DNA of 64,000 nucleotides. Source: a bacterium. GTDB lineage: Bacteria; CAIWAD01. Positions 7,728 through 17,525 of the stretch are shown here, one piece after another. The stretch covers positions 1 through 64,000 of the forward strand of contig JAUIFJ010000001.1 in assembly GCA_030429345.1 (NCBI GenBank), written 5' to 3'. The position numbers and the translations under genes are program-made. Each line of letters begins with the position of its first letter. Positions within the stretch are counted from its first letter, which is position 1. The notes under the pieces are model-generated. The model was not told the origin of the DNA and made no database searches. It saw nothing but the letters and a program-made list of their open reading frames with translations.

Positions 7728-8884
7728 GAATCGCGGTTGTTACACACAATTACCCCAGCCCGGCAAATCCCTCCGCGGGCGCCTTCACGAGGGCCTTCGT
7801 CCGCGTGATGCGCCGTTCCGGCCACACGGTGCAGGTCATCTCGCCCGTGTCCTGGGTCCGGAACCGCCTGGAAGGGCTCCGCCGGGCTCCGGCACTGGAG
7901 GAGCGGAGCGCGGAACCGTCGACCTGGTATCCGTCCTTTTTCCACCTGCACAGGCTGATCCCGTGGAAACGGGCCGCACGGGCCCAGGTGATCCACTCCT
8001 ATCGCAGGGCAGCCGCCGGCTGCCTGGCGACCATGGATCCCCTACCGGATCTTGTCTACACGCACTTCGGTCTTTCCGCGACGACCCTGCTGCCGATCAG
8101 CCGGCGCCTCGGAATCCCACTCCTGATGAACATCGGGGAATCCTCTCCCGAGTACCTGGACAGCTACCTGCCCTATGCCGCCCTGGAAAGGAACCCGCCC
8201 CCGCAGAGCGCGTTCATCACTGTCTCACGGGCGCTGCAGGAGACGCTTTGCCAACGGATCCCCTCCATGACGGACCGCATCTGGCACTTGCCGAACGGCG
8301 CGGATCACAAGAGCTTCCACCCCATGCCGCGCACCCTGGCGCGAAAGAAGCTGGGGCTTCCCACGGAAGGCAGACTGGCCTGTTTTACCGGATCCTTCAC
8401 GGAAAGAAAGGGACCTCTTCGCGTCCTGCGTGCCCTGGAGAGCTTGAAGGGCGAGGTGAAAGGAGTCTTCCTGGGACAGGGACCGATGCAGCCGCAGGGA
8501 AATCTCGTGCTCCACAGGGGAGCCGTGCATCACGACGAAATGCCCCTTTGGCTCAACGCCTGCGACCTCTTCGTGCTGCCCAGCCTGGAAGAGGGCATGT
8601 CCAATGCCATCGTGGAGGCCATGGCCTGCGGTCTGCCCCTGGCGGTAAGCGATCGCCCCTTCAACCGGGAATTTCTCGACCCCGAAAGGGCCGTGCTGGT
8701 GAACCCGGAGTCCCCGCTGGACATCGCGGAAGGCATGAGGCGGATTCTTCAAAGCCCTGCATCACAGGAACGCTATGCGCGTCAGGCCCTCGAGGACTCG
8801 AAGGCCCTTTGCCTGGAGAGCCGCCTGGAAGGCATGCTCGACTGCTACACGCGGCTGCAGCAAAGACGTCGCGGAGCCGCCTGA
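7724..8884 (+). CDS. Glycosyltransferase family 4
   Basis: The 386-residue product begins MRIAVVTHNYPSPANPSAGAFTRAF, the N-terminal nucleotide-fold start of GT4 (GT-B fold) enzymes. It keeps a donor-binding half with TGSFTERKGPLRVLRAL and the EEGMSNAIVEAMACGLP motif that contacts the sugar nucleotide in retaining GT4 transferases. GT4 members move sugars from nucleotide donors to lipids, polysaccharides or small molecules, and the acceptor is unknown here. The ATG at 7724 overlaps the radical SAM stop (ATGA), which fixes the start. Confidence 0.9.
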   Translation: MRIAVVTHNYPSPANPSAGAFTRAFVRVMRRSGHTVQVISPVSWVRNRLEGLRRAPALEERSAEPSTWYPSFFHLHRLIPWKRAARAQVIHSYRRAAAGCLATMDPLPDLVYTHFGLSATTLLPISRRLGIPLLMNIGESSPEYLDSYLPYAALERNPPPQSAFITVSRALQETLCQRIPSMTDRIWHLPNGADHKSFHPMPRTLARKKLGLPTEGRLACFTGSFTERKGPLRVLRALESLKGEVKGVFLGQGPMQPQGNLVLHRGAVHHDEMPLWLNACDLFVLPSLEEGMSNAIVEAMACGLPLAVSDRPFNREFLDPERAVLVNPESPLDIAEGMRRILQSPASQERYARQALEDSKALCLESRLEGMLDCYTRLQQRRRGAA

Positions 8885-8894
8885 GAGGCCAGAC

Positions 8895-9290
8895 CTAGCT
8901 GAAATGCTCCTTCAGCAGGTCGCGCAGGACCTCCCCTGTCAGGGGCTTGTGAATGAACCCGGAAAGATAGGGCGACTTGCGCCCGCGAAGCTCGTCGTCC
9001 GGGTTTCGTGATACAGTCAGCATGACGACGATCGCCGTTCCCTGGTGCTGGTCCCCCAGCTTGGCGTATTCATCCATGAACTGGAAGCCGTTCATGCCGG
9101 GCATGTTGATGTCCAGCAGGATCAGTTCGGGTACGCTGGTCTGGCCGCTTTTGAGTTTCGCCAGGGCCTCTTCCGGGTCCCGGAAGACCTCGACGCTTTC
9201 GGCCACCTTCGCATCCTCGATAATGATTTTGTGGTAGTCGTTGTCGGCCGGATCATCATCGATCAGCATGATCTTGTTGAAGGGCCTCAT
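8895..9290 (-). CDS. Single-domain response regulator
   Basis: The 131-residue CheY-like receiver has acidic residues Asp11-Asp13 (MLIDDDPAD), phospho-acceptor Asp60 (LILLDINMPGMNGF), a Thr at VMLTVSR and the Lys of FIHKPL. There is no output domain. The start at 9290 overlaps the stop of the large sensor gene upstream (ATGA), so it is almost certainly that kinase's partner. Receivers of this Rcp1-like length often pass phosphate onward or act by protein contact. The two convergent genes (glycosyltransferase and this one) end ten bases apart. Confidence 0.9.
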   Translation of the reverse strand: MRPFNKIMLIDDDPADNDYHKIIIEDAKVAESVEVFRDPEEALAKLKSGQTSVPELILLDINMPGMNGFQFMDEYAKLGDQHQGTAIVVMLTVSRNPDDELRGRKSPYLSGFIHKPLTGEVLRDLLKEHFS

Positions 9291-12200
9291 GTGGTTTCGG
9301 TCCTTTCGGGAAGTGTAAAATGAAATACGCTGCCGGCTCCTACTTCCGATTTGACCTGCAGCCTGCCGCCATGCAATGCGACAATCTTGTTGCAAATGGC
9401 CAGGCCGATGCCCGTGCCTTCGTATTCATCGCGCGTATGCAGGCGACGGAAAATCTGGAAGATCTCGTCGAAGGATTTTTCGGGAATGCCGATGCCGTTG
9501 TCGCGCACGAAAATGCTCCAGTCCCCGTCACCTCTCCTGGCTCCGATGTGGATCTCGGGAACGGATTCCTCGGCCTGGTACTTGATGGCATTGGAGAGCA
9601 GGTTCTGCAGCAGCTGCTCCATCAGGACCGCGCTGCCGCTCACGACGGGCAGTTTGTCCCGCGTGATTCGCGCCCCCGCCGCGCGAATGCTGGATTCCAG
9701 TCCCTGTATTACGGCATCGCAGACCGCGTCCAGGGAGATCTCCTGGAAGTCGATGCTCTCGTTTCGCATGCGTGAATAGTTGAGCAGCCCCTCGATCAGG
9801 TCGCTCATGCGCGCGGACGCGGTCAAGGTGTGGCGCATATAGCGCCGCTGCTCCTCCGACAGGCTGTTCGACAGCTTCCGCTCGAGCAACTGCACGTAGT
9901 TGGAGATGGTGCGCAGGGGTTCCTGCAGGTCATGCGATGCGGCGTATGCAAATTCCTCCAGCTCCTGGTTGGACTGCTGGAGCTCTACGGCGAACGCCTT
10001 GAGTTTTTGCTCGGTTTCCTTCAGTTCGTCGATCTGGATGAAACTGATCACGACGCCTGCGACCTCGTCCTGCGAATCGATGAAAGGATGGATCCGCTTC
10101 AGGTACCAGCGCCCGTCTTCGGCCTGCAGCTGTGTCACGAAAGCCTTGCCGGACTGCATCACCTCCTGTGACCGCTCCAGCATGTACTTGCTGTCCGCCT
10201 CCCCGAATCGGGTCGTGAAGTGCGTGATCGGCCTGTGGATGTCGTGTTCGCCCAGGTTGAACTGCTGCCTGATCGCCGGCGTGAATTTGCGCACACGCAT
10301 TTCCCGATCCAGGAAGATCGTGCCGATCTCCGTGCTCTTCAGCAGGTTGTCGATATCGTCGTTGAGGGTCGCAAGGTCCGTAATACGAAGCTGGTGCTCC
10401 GCATTGACGGTATGCAGCTCCTCGTTGACGCTCTGCAGCTCCTCGTTCGTGCTCTGCAGCTCCTCGTTGGAACTGAGCAGTTCCTCGTTGGTCGCCTGCA
10501 GCTCCTCGTTGCTCGTTTCGAGTTCCTCGACGGTCGCCTGCAGGTTTTCCCGCGTCTCCTTCAGGTCCTCTTCCAGCTCGAGAATGCGCAGGTCCCTCTC
10601 TTCCTGTTGGCCGCTGGGCGGCTCCGGCGCTTCCGGGGCCTCCATCCTGTACTCCACGCGGAAAATGACGATGAAGCTCGGCTCGACCGTATCGATGCTG
10701 ATCGGCTGGATCAGGATATCCAGGAAGTGCATCTGGTCGTTCTTCTTCAGTCGGACTTCCCGCAGACGCACCTGCTCTTCGTTCTTGGCGGCCTTCCGCA
10801 GGGCGAGGCTCAGCGTCGTCGCCAGGTTCTGGGGAAGCATTTTCAGCAGATTGATCGAGAACTGCTTCGCCGGCAGATCCAGGAACTCCTTGTACTCGCC
10901 CATGGCATGCAGGATGTCGAAGTCGCCATTGACGTAGACGGCCACGGAATCCGAATGGTCGATCAACGCGCTGGCGAGGGCTTCCACGAAACGGAAATCG
11001 CGGTTCGACCCCCGTCCTCCATGCCGCGTCGGCGACACCTGGCCGATGTAGGGGGCATCCGGATAGTTCGACACAGCCCGTGAGGGATGCCGGTCGTCCT
11101 GGCGGTTGCGGTATACACGCCACTTCCTGCTCAGCGCGGTGAACTGCCCCTGGAGCGCCCCCAGGGTCTCGCTGGATCCCAGGAAAAGAACGCCCTTCCC
11201 GTTGAGGGAGTAGCAGAAGGTGCTCAGCAGTTTCTTCTGGAACTCGAGTTCCAGGTAGATCAGCAGGTTGCGGCAGAGAATCAGGTCGATCTTGATGAAG
11301 GGCGGGGAGGTGAGAGCATTGTGCCGGGAGAAGATCACCATGCGACGAATCACATCCTTGACCCGGTAGCCCGTCGAGGTGCGGACGAAGTACTTCTCGA
11401 GGCGCTCCGGCGACACATCCTCCACGACCGAATCGGAGAACAGTCCGCGCCCCGCGCGCTCGATGTGGCCTTCATCCACGTCGGTCGCGAAAACCTTGAC
11501 CTCCAGCGGACGGTCGGACCGGGTCATGAACTCGTGGAAGAGGATGGCGATCGAGTAGGCCTCCTCGCCGGTGCTGCAACCAACGGACCAGACCTTGAGC
11601 GGCCCGATGGCGGATCGTTCCTTGACCAGGGCCGGCAGGACTTTCTCTTCGAGAAGACCCCAGGCCTCGCGGTTCCTGAAAAAGCGTGTGACACCAATCA
11701 GGAACTCGGAGCCGAGCGTCTGCCGTTCGGCCGGATGCAGGTCGAGGTGCTCGACATAGGCTTCCGCCGAATCGAACTTGAGCAGGCTCATGCGGCGCAG
11801 AATGCGCCGCAGCAGGGTCGGGCGACGGTAGAAGCTGAAGTCGTTCCCGGTTTCCGTGCGCACGCGGTTCAGGATGCGCGGCAGCAATCCGCGATCGAAG
11901 CGGAACTGCCTGGCGTGATCCGAGTCCGCCGCCGAGTAGGCGTCAATAAAGCCGAAAATCTCTTCCGGCATCTGCTCGATGGGGAGTACGTAATCCACGT
12001 AGCCCGTGGCAACGGCGCTGCTGGGCATGCCGTCGAACTTGGCCGTTTCCGGACTCTGTGCCACGGACATGCCTCCCGCCTCCTTGATCGAGCGGATGCC
12101 GCGGCTTCCGTCGGACCCTGTGCCGGTCAGGACAACTGCGATGCTGCGGTCGCCCAGGGCCTCGGCCAGGGAGTCGAAGAAGATGTCGATCGGCAGATTG

Positions 12201-12580
12201 AGCTCGTTCCGGTTGGGTTTGTCCTCAAGATGCAGCACACGATCCGCGGTGATCGTCAGGTTCTTCTTTGCCGGGATCAGGTAGATGCTGCCCGGGTCGA
12301 TGGGCATGTTCTCCCGGACCTCGTGGATCGGCAGCCGCGTGTTCTTCGTCAGCAGCTCGGCCATCAGGGACTTGTAGTCGGGCGAGAGGTGCTGTACGAC
12401 AACGAAACTGTGAGGGCAGTCGGAAGGCACATGGTCGAAGAAGAGCTTCAGGGCCTCCAGTCCTCCGGCGGAGGTACCGATGCCGATGACGAATCCGTCA
12501 CTCATCGGATCACCGAGTGGAAGGGCAGACAAGGTGGAGTTAGAGGTCACGTTCTTCTCCGAAATGGAGGCTTGTGGCAC
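9287..12580 (-). CDS. CheB-CheR-PAS-histidine kinase fusion
   Basis: The 1097-residue signalling protein contains, in order: a CheB methylesterase domain (GTSAGG at 35-40 with the active Ser, then [20 protein letters not shown]); a CheR methyltransferase domain ([10 protein letters not shown]..., [13 protein letters not shown]); a coiled coil rich in [12 protein letters not shown] repeats; a PAS domain ([19 protein letters not shown]); and a HisKA/HATPase kinase with phospho-His near residue 883 ([15 protein letters not shown]), the N box NLLSNAIKY and G boxes DNGIGIP and GTGIGLA. It is probably a soluble sensor, since no membrane segment is evident. GTG at 12580 is preceded by GGAG. An internal ATG at 12505 is an alternative start. 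Confidence 0.9.
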   Translation of the reverse strand: MPQASISEKNVTSNSTLSALPLGDPMSDGFVIGIGTSAGGLEALKLFFDHVPSDCPHSFVVVQHLSPDYKSLMAELLTKNTRLPIHEVRENMPIDPGSIYLIPAKKNLTITADRVLHLEDKPNRNELNLPIDIFFDSLAEALGDRSIAVVLTGTGSDGSRGIRSIKEAGGMSVAQSPETAKFDGMPSSAVATGYVDYVLPIEQMPEEIFGFIDAYSAADSDHARQFRFDRGLLPRILNRVRTETGNDFSFYRRPTLLRRILRRMSLLKFDSAEAYVEHLDLHPAERQTLGSEFLIGVTRFFRNREAWGLLEEKVLPALVKERSAIGPLKVWSVGCSTGEEAYSIAILFHEFMTRSDRPLEVKVFATDVDEGHIERAGRGLFSDSVVEDVSPERLEKYFVRTSTGYRVKDVIRRMVIFSRHNALTSPPFIKIDLILCRNLLIYLELEFQKKLLSTFCYSLNGKGVLFLGSSETLGALQGQFTALSRKWRVYRNRQDDRHPSRAVSNYPDAPYIGQVSPTRHGGRGSNRDFRFVEALASALIDHSDSVAVYVNGDFDILHAMGEYKEFLDLPAKQFSINLLKMLPQNLATTLSLALRKAAKNEEQVRLREVRLKKNDQMHFLDILIQPISIDTVEPSFIVIFRVEYRMEAPEAPEPPSGQQEERDLRILELEEDLKETRENLQATVEELETSNEELQATNEELLSSNEELQSTNEELQSVNEELHTVNAEHQLRITDLATLNDDIDNLLKSTEIGTIFLDREMRVRKFTPAIRQQFNLGEHDIHRPITHFTTRFGEADSKYMLERSQEVMQSGKAFVTQLQAEDGRWYLKRIHPFIDSQDEVAGVVISFIQIDELKETEQKLKAFAVELQQSNQELEEFAYAASHDLQEPLRTISNYVQLLERKLSNSLSEEQRRYMRHTLTASARMSDLIEGLLNYSRMRNESIDFQEISLDAVCDAVIQGLESSIRAAGARITRDKLPVVSGSAVLMEQLLQNLLSNAIKYQAEESVPEIHIGARRGDGDWSIFVRDNGIGIPEKSFDEIFQIFRRLHTRDEYEGTGIGLAICNKIVALHGGRLQVKSEVGAGSVFHFTLPERTETT

Positions 12581-12842
12581 ATGGCACTCCGGTTTGATCT
12601 ACAGCGGGATTCAGGTAGGGCGTGCGAGTTCTTTCCGCGTAGATCTACCGGCGACGATCACCGGTGTTTCCCTCCGGCAGCGTGAAACAAGTACCGGAAA
12701 GGTATTGCTTGGCACAAGGTTCCACAAGTTCACGGAAAGCGGGCGAAGGAAGGCGACGTTTCGTACAGAAGGCTGAATACTCTCTGACGGGAGGAGTATC
12801 ACATCACGGGGCGAAGGTCGGGACAGAATCGGGCAGGAAGCC

Positions 12843-13505
12843 CTAGAGCAGCTTGTAGCGCCGGGCCTTCTCGGCCGCCTGCATCTTGTTGCAGACCTGC
12901 AGCTTGCGATAGATGTTCTCGATATGCTTGCGAACGGTCGCCGGAGCAATGAACAGCGCCTCGGCGATCTGCTGGTAGCTGTGTCCCTTGCAGAGCTGCT
13001 CCAGCACTTCTGTCTCACGCTTGCTCAGGGCGAAGTCCGGCTGCTGTTCGAGATCCTCCAGCCTGGGTGGCTCACGCAGCAGCCGCAGGGCCTTCAGGGC
13101 GATGCTCGGCGTCATGGGCGCGCCGCCTTCCATCACCTGCAGAATGCCTTCCAGGATCTTGTCCGCCGGCTCGTCCTTCAGCAGGTAGCCGGATGCGCCG
13201 GCCTGGATGGCCCGGAAAATCCGCTCCTCCTCCTCGAAAACCGTCAGCATGATCACCTTGACCTCCGGATGCTCCTCGTGCATGCGGCCGGTGCATGTGA
13301 TGCCATCCATGACGGGCATTTCAATGTCCATCAGCACCACGTCGACCTCGGCCTCGTTGGGCAGGCGGCGCAGCAGCTCCTTGCCGTTGACGGCCAGGAA
13401 GGCGAATTCCACCTCGTCCCGGAAGAGGCCCAGCTTCTCTTCGATCGCCATGGCCAGGCGGCTGTTGTCTTCACAGACTGCGACGCGGATTCGTTTCGTG
13501 CTCAT
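12843..13505 (-). CDS. NarL/FixJ-type response regulator (LuxR HTH)
   Basis: The 220-residue product has a receiver domain with phospho-acceptor Asp60 (VVLMDIEMPVMDG), followed by a LuxR-type helix-turn-helix (LSKRETEVLEQLCKGHSYQQIAEALFIAPATVRKHIENIYRKLQV). It is a DNA-binding regulator. It lies 113 bases downstream of, and on the same strand as, the TPR-containing HisKA_3 sensor kinase, the usual partner class, so the two form a two-component system. The start at 13505 was preferred over one twelve codons upstream because MSTKRIRVAVCED fits the family start. Confidence 0.9.
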   Translation of the reverse strand: MSTKRIRVAVCEDNSRLAMAIEEKLGLFRDEVEFAFLAVNGKELLRRLPNEAEVDVVLMDIEMPVMDGITCTGRMHEEHPEVKVIMLTVFEEEERIFRAIQAGASGYLLKDEPADKILEGILQVMEGGAPMTPSIALKALRLLREPPRLEDLEQQPDFALSKRETEVLEQLCKGHSYQQIAEALFIAPATVRKHIENIYRKLQVCNKMQAAEKARRYKLL

Positions 13506-13618
13506 TGCTTGGGCCTTTTCTGACTGCGAAGGAACCGGCATCGCGCCCCGTGAAGGCTCTGCCGGAAGTGGCTCACAGAGTAGCTTCGTATTTCAGGGCA
13601 GGACATACGGCAGATGCA

Positions 13619-15427
13619 CTAGGAGGAGGATTCGGACACAAGCGGCAGACAGCTTCGAATGCATGTGCCTTTTCCGTCGCTGGACAGTTCGAAGCGCGCC
13701 CCGGCCTCTTCGCTGCGCAGGCGCATGTTGTCCAGCCCGTTGCCGTGAGTTCCCTCGTTGCGCGCGCCTTCGGGGTCGAAGCCTTTGCCATCGTCCCGGA
13801 CTTCCAGGCAGAACTCCGTCTCCGATTTCCACAGGCGGATCCGGACCTCTTCGGCGTCGGCGTGCTTGATGGCGTTCTGCAGGGCTTCCTGCGCCAGGCG
13901 GAAGAACTGCAGCATCTGCGTGGAACTCAGTGTGACATCGCCGGCTGGCTCCGCCTGCAGCTCGATGCGCGGTTTCTCGATGCTGCTGTTGAGCCGTGTG
14001 GCCAGGTCGCTGAGCTTCATTGCCAGCTCGTCGCCATCCCCCTGCTCGCGTCCCAGGACCCAAATGGATGTGCGCAGGTCGCTGATCGCCTCGCGCCCGA
14101 AAGTCCCCAGGGTCGAGAGCTTGTGCTCGAGCGCGTCCCCTTGTTCGAGCGAGCCGCGCCGGGAAAGGATCTCCAGGTTGTCCAGGCTGTTGACCAGGTA
14201 GCTCAGGTTGGAACCCACGTTGTCGTGCAGCTCCTTCGAGATGCGGGTCTTCTCCCGGTGGATCTTCTGTTCCATTTCCTGTTCGCGGCGGCGGGTCCGC
14301 AGTTCCATCTCCGCGCGCAGGCGGGCCTGTCGCAGGCGGTTGAACTGCCAGTAGAAGAGCAGGCTGATCGCGACAAGCGCCAGCGCCGACAGGCTGAGCG
14401 TGACCAGGCGAGCCCTGCGCTGCAGCTGGGCCTCCTGCTCCGCCAGGCGGCGATCCTTCTGTTCGCTCTCGAAGGCGATCTGCAGTTCGGCCACCTTCTC
14501 GTTTGTCTCACGGTTGAGGGCGCTGTCCTTGTAGGCCGTATACAGGACATGATGGCGATAGGCGGCCTCGTGATTGCCCAGCTCGTCGTTGAGCTCGGAA
14601 ATGCGCTGGTGGCAGTACTGGACGAAGTACTGGATTCCCAGCGCCGAATTGAGCTCCAGCGCCTGCCGGTAGATCGGCAGGGCCTCCTCGAAGCGTTCCA
14701 GGAAGGCCAGCATGTCCGCGCGCAGCAGTGTGTTCTCCGCGCGGCCGTAGTCCCCCGCCTCGCGGGCGCGGATGCTGTCCGACTCGGCGAGCAGCTCCCA
14801 GGCCTCGTCGATCGCCCCGCGCAGGGCGGCCATGTTGAAGAGCTTGTTCAGGCTGTAGGGAATGCCGATGCTGTCCGCCAGCTCGCGCTTGATGCCAAGC
14901 GAGCGGCGATAATAGGTCTCCGCGCTGTCCAGCTCGCTCTGCATCTGCTTGAGCACGCCGAAATTGTCGTACAACACGGCCAGTTCGGGACGGAAGGTGT
15001 TCTCCTCCGCGATGCGGATGCCGCGGCGCATGTACTGCAGCGCCGACTCCAGGTCCCGGCGCTTGATGCCGTAGCCGAAGCCGCCGAGCGCCGAGGAAAG
15101 CTCGCGCAGCATGCCCTCGCGCTCGTAGATCCCGATGGCCTGCAGATTGTATACGGTGCTCTGCTCGTGGTCCCCTGCCATGCCGACCACCAGCCCCAGC
15201 CGCATCAGGCTGGCGGCTTCGCCTTTCATGTAGTCCAGGGCGCGGGCCTCTGCCAGGTTGGCCTTGTACAGACTGTCGCTGAAGGGGATGTCGGAAAGAA
15301 CCGTGTTGTGGTCGATGGCATTGATCGAATCGACCCGTTGACGCCGGGCGTCCGTGTCGGCGCAAAGCGGGTTGGCCAGAAGAGCCAGACAGGAAAGTGT
15401 GGACAAGGAGCGGCGCATGGAGTTCAT
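13619..15427 (-). CDS. TPR-containing sensor histidine kinase (HisKA_3)
   Basis: The 602-residue protein has an N-terminal signal/anchor (residues 5-22) and a periplasmic run of TPR-like helices (about 50-330; for example ALDYMKGEAASLMRLGLVVGMAGDHEQSTVYNLQAIGIYE). One membrane segment follows at about 341-359, then a coiled linker. The dimerisation/phospho-acceptor helix carries His401 in SKELHDNVGSNLSYL, and a HATPase domain ends the protein (DGKGFDPEG, GNGLDNMRLR). NarX/DegS-type kinases of this class pair with LuxR-type regulators like the one just downstream. The TPR domain suggests sensing through protein or peptide binding outside the inner membrane. Confidence 0.88.
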   Translation of the reverse strand: MNSMRRSLSTLSCLALLANPLCADTDARRQRVDSINAIDHNTVLSDIPFSDSLYKANLAEARALDYMKGEAASLMRLGLVVGMAGDHEQSTVYNLQAIGIYEREGMLRELSSALGGFGYGIKRRDLESALQYMRRGIRIAEENTFRPELAVLYDNFGVLKQMQSELDSAETYYRRSLGIKRELADSIGIPYSLNKLFNMAALRGAIDEAWELLAESDSIRAREAGDYGRAENTLLRADMLAFLERFEEALPIYRQALELNSALGIQYFVQYCHQRISELNDELGNHEAAYRHHVLYTAYKDSALNRETNEKVAELQIAFESEQKDRRLAEQEAQLQRRARLVTLSLSALALVAISLLFYWQFNRLRQARLRAEMELRTRRREQEMEQKIHREKTRISKELHDNVGSNLSYLVNSLDNLEILSRRGSLEQGDALEHKLSTLGTFGREAISDLRTSIWVLGREQGDGDELAMKLSDLATRLNSSIEKPRIELQAEPAGDVTLSSTQMLQFFRLAQEALQNAIKHADAEEVRIRLWKSETEFCLEVRDDGKGFDPEGARNEGTHGNGLDNMRLRSEEAGARFELSSDGKGTCIRSCLPLVSESSS

Positions 15428-15575
15428 GAACTGGAATTCCCCGCTGTCGGTGTTCTGAACAGAGTAGCAACCTGACGGCGTTGTCAGAAGAAAAATCGCT
15501 TCCGGGCCTGACTCTCACCCCCGGCAATTGACACCTTGCCTCGCGCAAACAAGGGGCAACAGGAGGACACCGGGC

Positions 15576-16610
15576 ATGAAACGCATCGTGATCTGCGCCG
15601 ACGGCACCTGGAACAAGCCGGAAGAGGACCTGAAGAAGGACTTCCCGACCAATGTGCTCAAGCTGGCCCGCGCGGTCGCGCCTTTCGACGGGAACGGCGT
15701 GCCACAGCAGGTGTTCTACGACTGGGGCGTCGGCTCGTACTACAACCAGGCCGTTGGAGGGGCGACGGGCAAGGGGATCCAGAAGAACATCATGGACGAT
15801 TACCGCTATATCGTCCAGAACTACTCGCCCGGCGACGAGCTCTACCTCTTCGGCTACAGCCGCGGGGCGTATACGGTGCGCAGCCTCTGCGGCCTGATCA
15901 ACAACTGCGGCATTCTCAAGCGCCCTGACGCGCGGCTGATCCGCCAGGCCTTCTCCATCTACAAGAACGCCGGCGCGGCGAGCAGGCCCGAAGGAGAGAA
16001 GGCGCGCCGCTTCAGGATGGATCACAGCCACCCCTCGCGGGAGATCGCCTTTGTCGGCGCCTGGGACACGGTGGGCGCGCTGGGCATTCCCTTCTCGCTG
16101 ATGGGCCTCTTCGAGCCGGAAGACGAATTCTACGACACGAAGATGGGACCCAACATCCGTGTGGCACGCCACGCCATGGCGATCAACGAGTACCGGGTCG
16201 ACTTCGAGCCGACGGTCTGGAAGGAGCGCCCGGGCATGGACCTGAAGCAGGTCTGGTTCTGCGGAGCACACGGCGACATCGGCGGCGGCTCGGCGCCGGA
16301 TCGTCGCACGGGTGCCAATCCCTCAGACTACGCCCTGCAGTGGATGAGCCGCGAGGCGGCTGCGAAGGGGCTGGAACTGGAAGCACACCTGGAGGCCGGC
16401 CTGCGCCTGGATCCGCTGGCGGCGCTCAACAAGAGCTACCGCAAGATCTACCGGCTGAAGAAGAAACTCTACCGTCCCCTGGATCACGGCCAGGGCCCGA
16501 TTCGCCTGCACCACAGCGTCAAGCAGCGCTACGAGCAGGACACCCGCTGGCGTCCGCGCAACCTGCTTTCGCTGCTCGACTCGACGGGCTGGCCGCTCAT
16601 CGAAGGCTAG
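15576..16610 (+). CDS. DUF2235 alpha/beta-hydrolase (Tle1-like)
   Basis: The 344-residue product begins MKRIVICADGTWNKPEED and contains the nucleophile elbow GYSRGAYTVRSL (G-x-S-x-G). FCGAHGDIGGG further on matches the DUF2235/Tle1-like catalytic core, which is found in both type VI phospholipase effectors and housekeeping hydrolases. No signal peptide or effector-type N-terminal domain is present, and no type VI genes lie nearby, so a cytosolic hydrolase is more likely. The start at 15576 follows an AGGAGG. It is divergent from the sensor kinase gene. Confidence 0.85.
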   Translation: MKRIVICADGTWNKPEEDLKKDFPTNVLKLARAVAPFDGNGVPQQVFYDWGVGSYYNQAVGGATGKGIQKNIMDDYRYIVQNYSPGDELYLFGYSRGAYTVRSLCGLINNCGILKRPDARLIRQAFSIYKNAGAASRPEGEKARRFRMDHSHPSREIAFVGAWDTVGALGIPFSLMGLFEPEDEFYDTKMGPNIRVARHAMAINEYRVDFEPTVWKERPGMDLKQVWFCGAHGDIGGGSAPDRRTGANPSDYALQWMSREAAAKGLELEAHLEAGLRLDPLAALNKSYRKIYRLKKKLYRPLDHGQGPIRLHHSVKQRYEQDTRWRPRNLLSLLDSTGWPLIEG

Positions 16611-16727
16611 GAGCCGCTTCTACGCGGCATTTGCAAGCCTGGAAATCCCGCTTGCCGCACCCGCTCCGCCGACTCGAAGAGACTTCGGCCGGCCCAATCG
16701 GCGGGAAGGATCAAACACAAGGCATTG

Positions 16728-16764
16728 ATAGGCCAAGTCTATCAGAATAATCCAATCAATCAGT
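16728..16764 (+). promoter_or_regulatory. OxyR-like operator upstream of ahpC
   Basis: ATAG at 16728-16731, seven bases, then CTAT at 16739-16742 matches the half-site spacing of the OxyR consensus (ATAG-N7-CTAT-N7-ATAG-N7-CTAT). At the next N7 step the sequence is ATCC-N7-CAGT, a degenerate second half. The site lies directly upstream of the presumed promoter of a peroxide-defence operon, the position expected for an OxyR activator site. No OxyR gene is present in the window. Confidence 0.5.
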
Positions 16765-16793
16765 TTCACTTATGGCTCGGGGCTTGTTAGAAT
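16765..16793 (+). promoter_or_regulatory. Probable ahpC promoter
   Basis: A TAGAAT hexamer at 16788-16793 resembles a -10 element. TTCACT at 16765-16770 is a weak -35 with 17 bases between. A poor -35 next to an upstream activator site is common for activated promoters. The ahpC ATG lies 76 bases further on. Confidence 0.4.
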
Positions 16794-16868
16794 AAGGCCT
16801 GCACAGCTGGCCCTGTGCCGTTGAACATGAACCGAAGCAACGAACCCATAGTGACAGGAGATCCATTC

Positions 16869-17432
16869 ATGCCCCGCATCAACGAGAGCATTCCCGAGTT
16901 CAAGGTCGAAGCCTTCCACAATGGAGAATTCACCGAAGTCAGCAGTGACGACGTGAAGGGCAAGTGGTCGATCTTCCTTTTCTATCCCGCCGATTTCACC
17001 TTTGTCTGCCCCACGGAGCTGGGCGACATGGCGGATCACTATGAAGAACTGCAGAAGCTGGGCGTGGAAGTCTACAGCGTCAGCACCGACACCCACTTCG
17101 TGCACAAGGCCTGGCACGACGCCAGCGACACCATCCGCAAGATCAAGTTCCCCATGCTGGGTGATCCCGCCGGCGTGATCTCCCGCGGCTTCGACGTGCT
17201 GATCGAGGATGCCGGCGTCGCCCTGCGCGGCACCTTCCTGGCGGATCCCGAAGGCGTGATCAAGGTCGCCGAGATCCACGACCTGGGCATCGGCCGCAGC
17301 GCTGCCGACATGGTGCGCAAGGTCAAGGCCGCACAGTACGTGGCCTCGCACGACGGCGAAGTCTGCCCCGCCAGCTGGGAGCCCGGCAAGGACACCCTGA
17401 AGCCCGGCCTGGACCTGGTCGGCAAGCTCTAG
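16869..17432 (+). CDS. ahpC: Alkyl hydroperoxide reductase subunit C (2-Cys peroxiredoxin)
   Basis: The 187-residue peroxiredoxin has the peroxidatic Cys47 in FVCPTE and the resolving Cys166 in [11 protein letters not shown], the spacing of bacterial AhpC. It reduces hydrogen peroxide and organic hydroperoxides in the cytoplasm and is recycled by AhpF, encoded next. ACAGGAG precedes the ATG at 16869. A hairpin between ahpC and ahpF probably makes the C subunit transcript more abundant. Confidence 0.97.
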   Translation: MPRINESIPEFKVEAFHNGEFTEVSSDDVKGKWSIFLFYPADFTFVCPTELGDMADHYEELQKLGVEVYSVSTDTHFVHKAWHDASDTIRKIKFPMLGDPAGVISRGFDVLIEDAGVALRGTFLADPEGVIKVAEIHDLGIGRSAADMVRKVKAAQYVASHDGEVCPASWEPGKDTLKPGLDLVGKL

Positions 17433-17442
17433 AACCCTTTCG

Positions 17443-17482
17443 GCCCTGCGGTTCTGTTGAGGAGTCGCAGGGCTTTCTCTCT
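17443..17482 (+). terminator. Hairpin with T-rich tail between ahpC and ahpF (attenuator)
   Basis: GCCCTGCG (17443-17450) pairs with CGCAGGGC (17466-17473) and is followed by TTTCTCTCTC. This looks like a partial intrinsic terminator, which would lower ahpF expression relative to ahpC. Confidence 0.6.
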
Positions 17483-17525
17483 CACGCCGGCCCGTAGACC
17501 GGCCCATTCCGCACGGAGGTGCGAC

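Noticed and set aside
11087-12685. 532-residue open frame antisense to the CheB-CheR-kinase gene
   Set aside because: Shadow of the coding strand; no start signal or domain.
15576-16610. Type VI secretion phospholipase effector
   Set aside because: The DUF2235 core is Tle1-like, but no VgrG, PAAR, immunity or other type VI gene is nearby.
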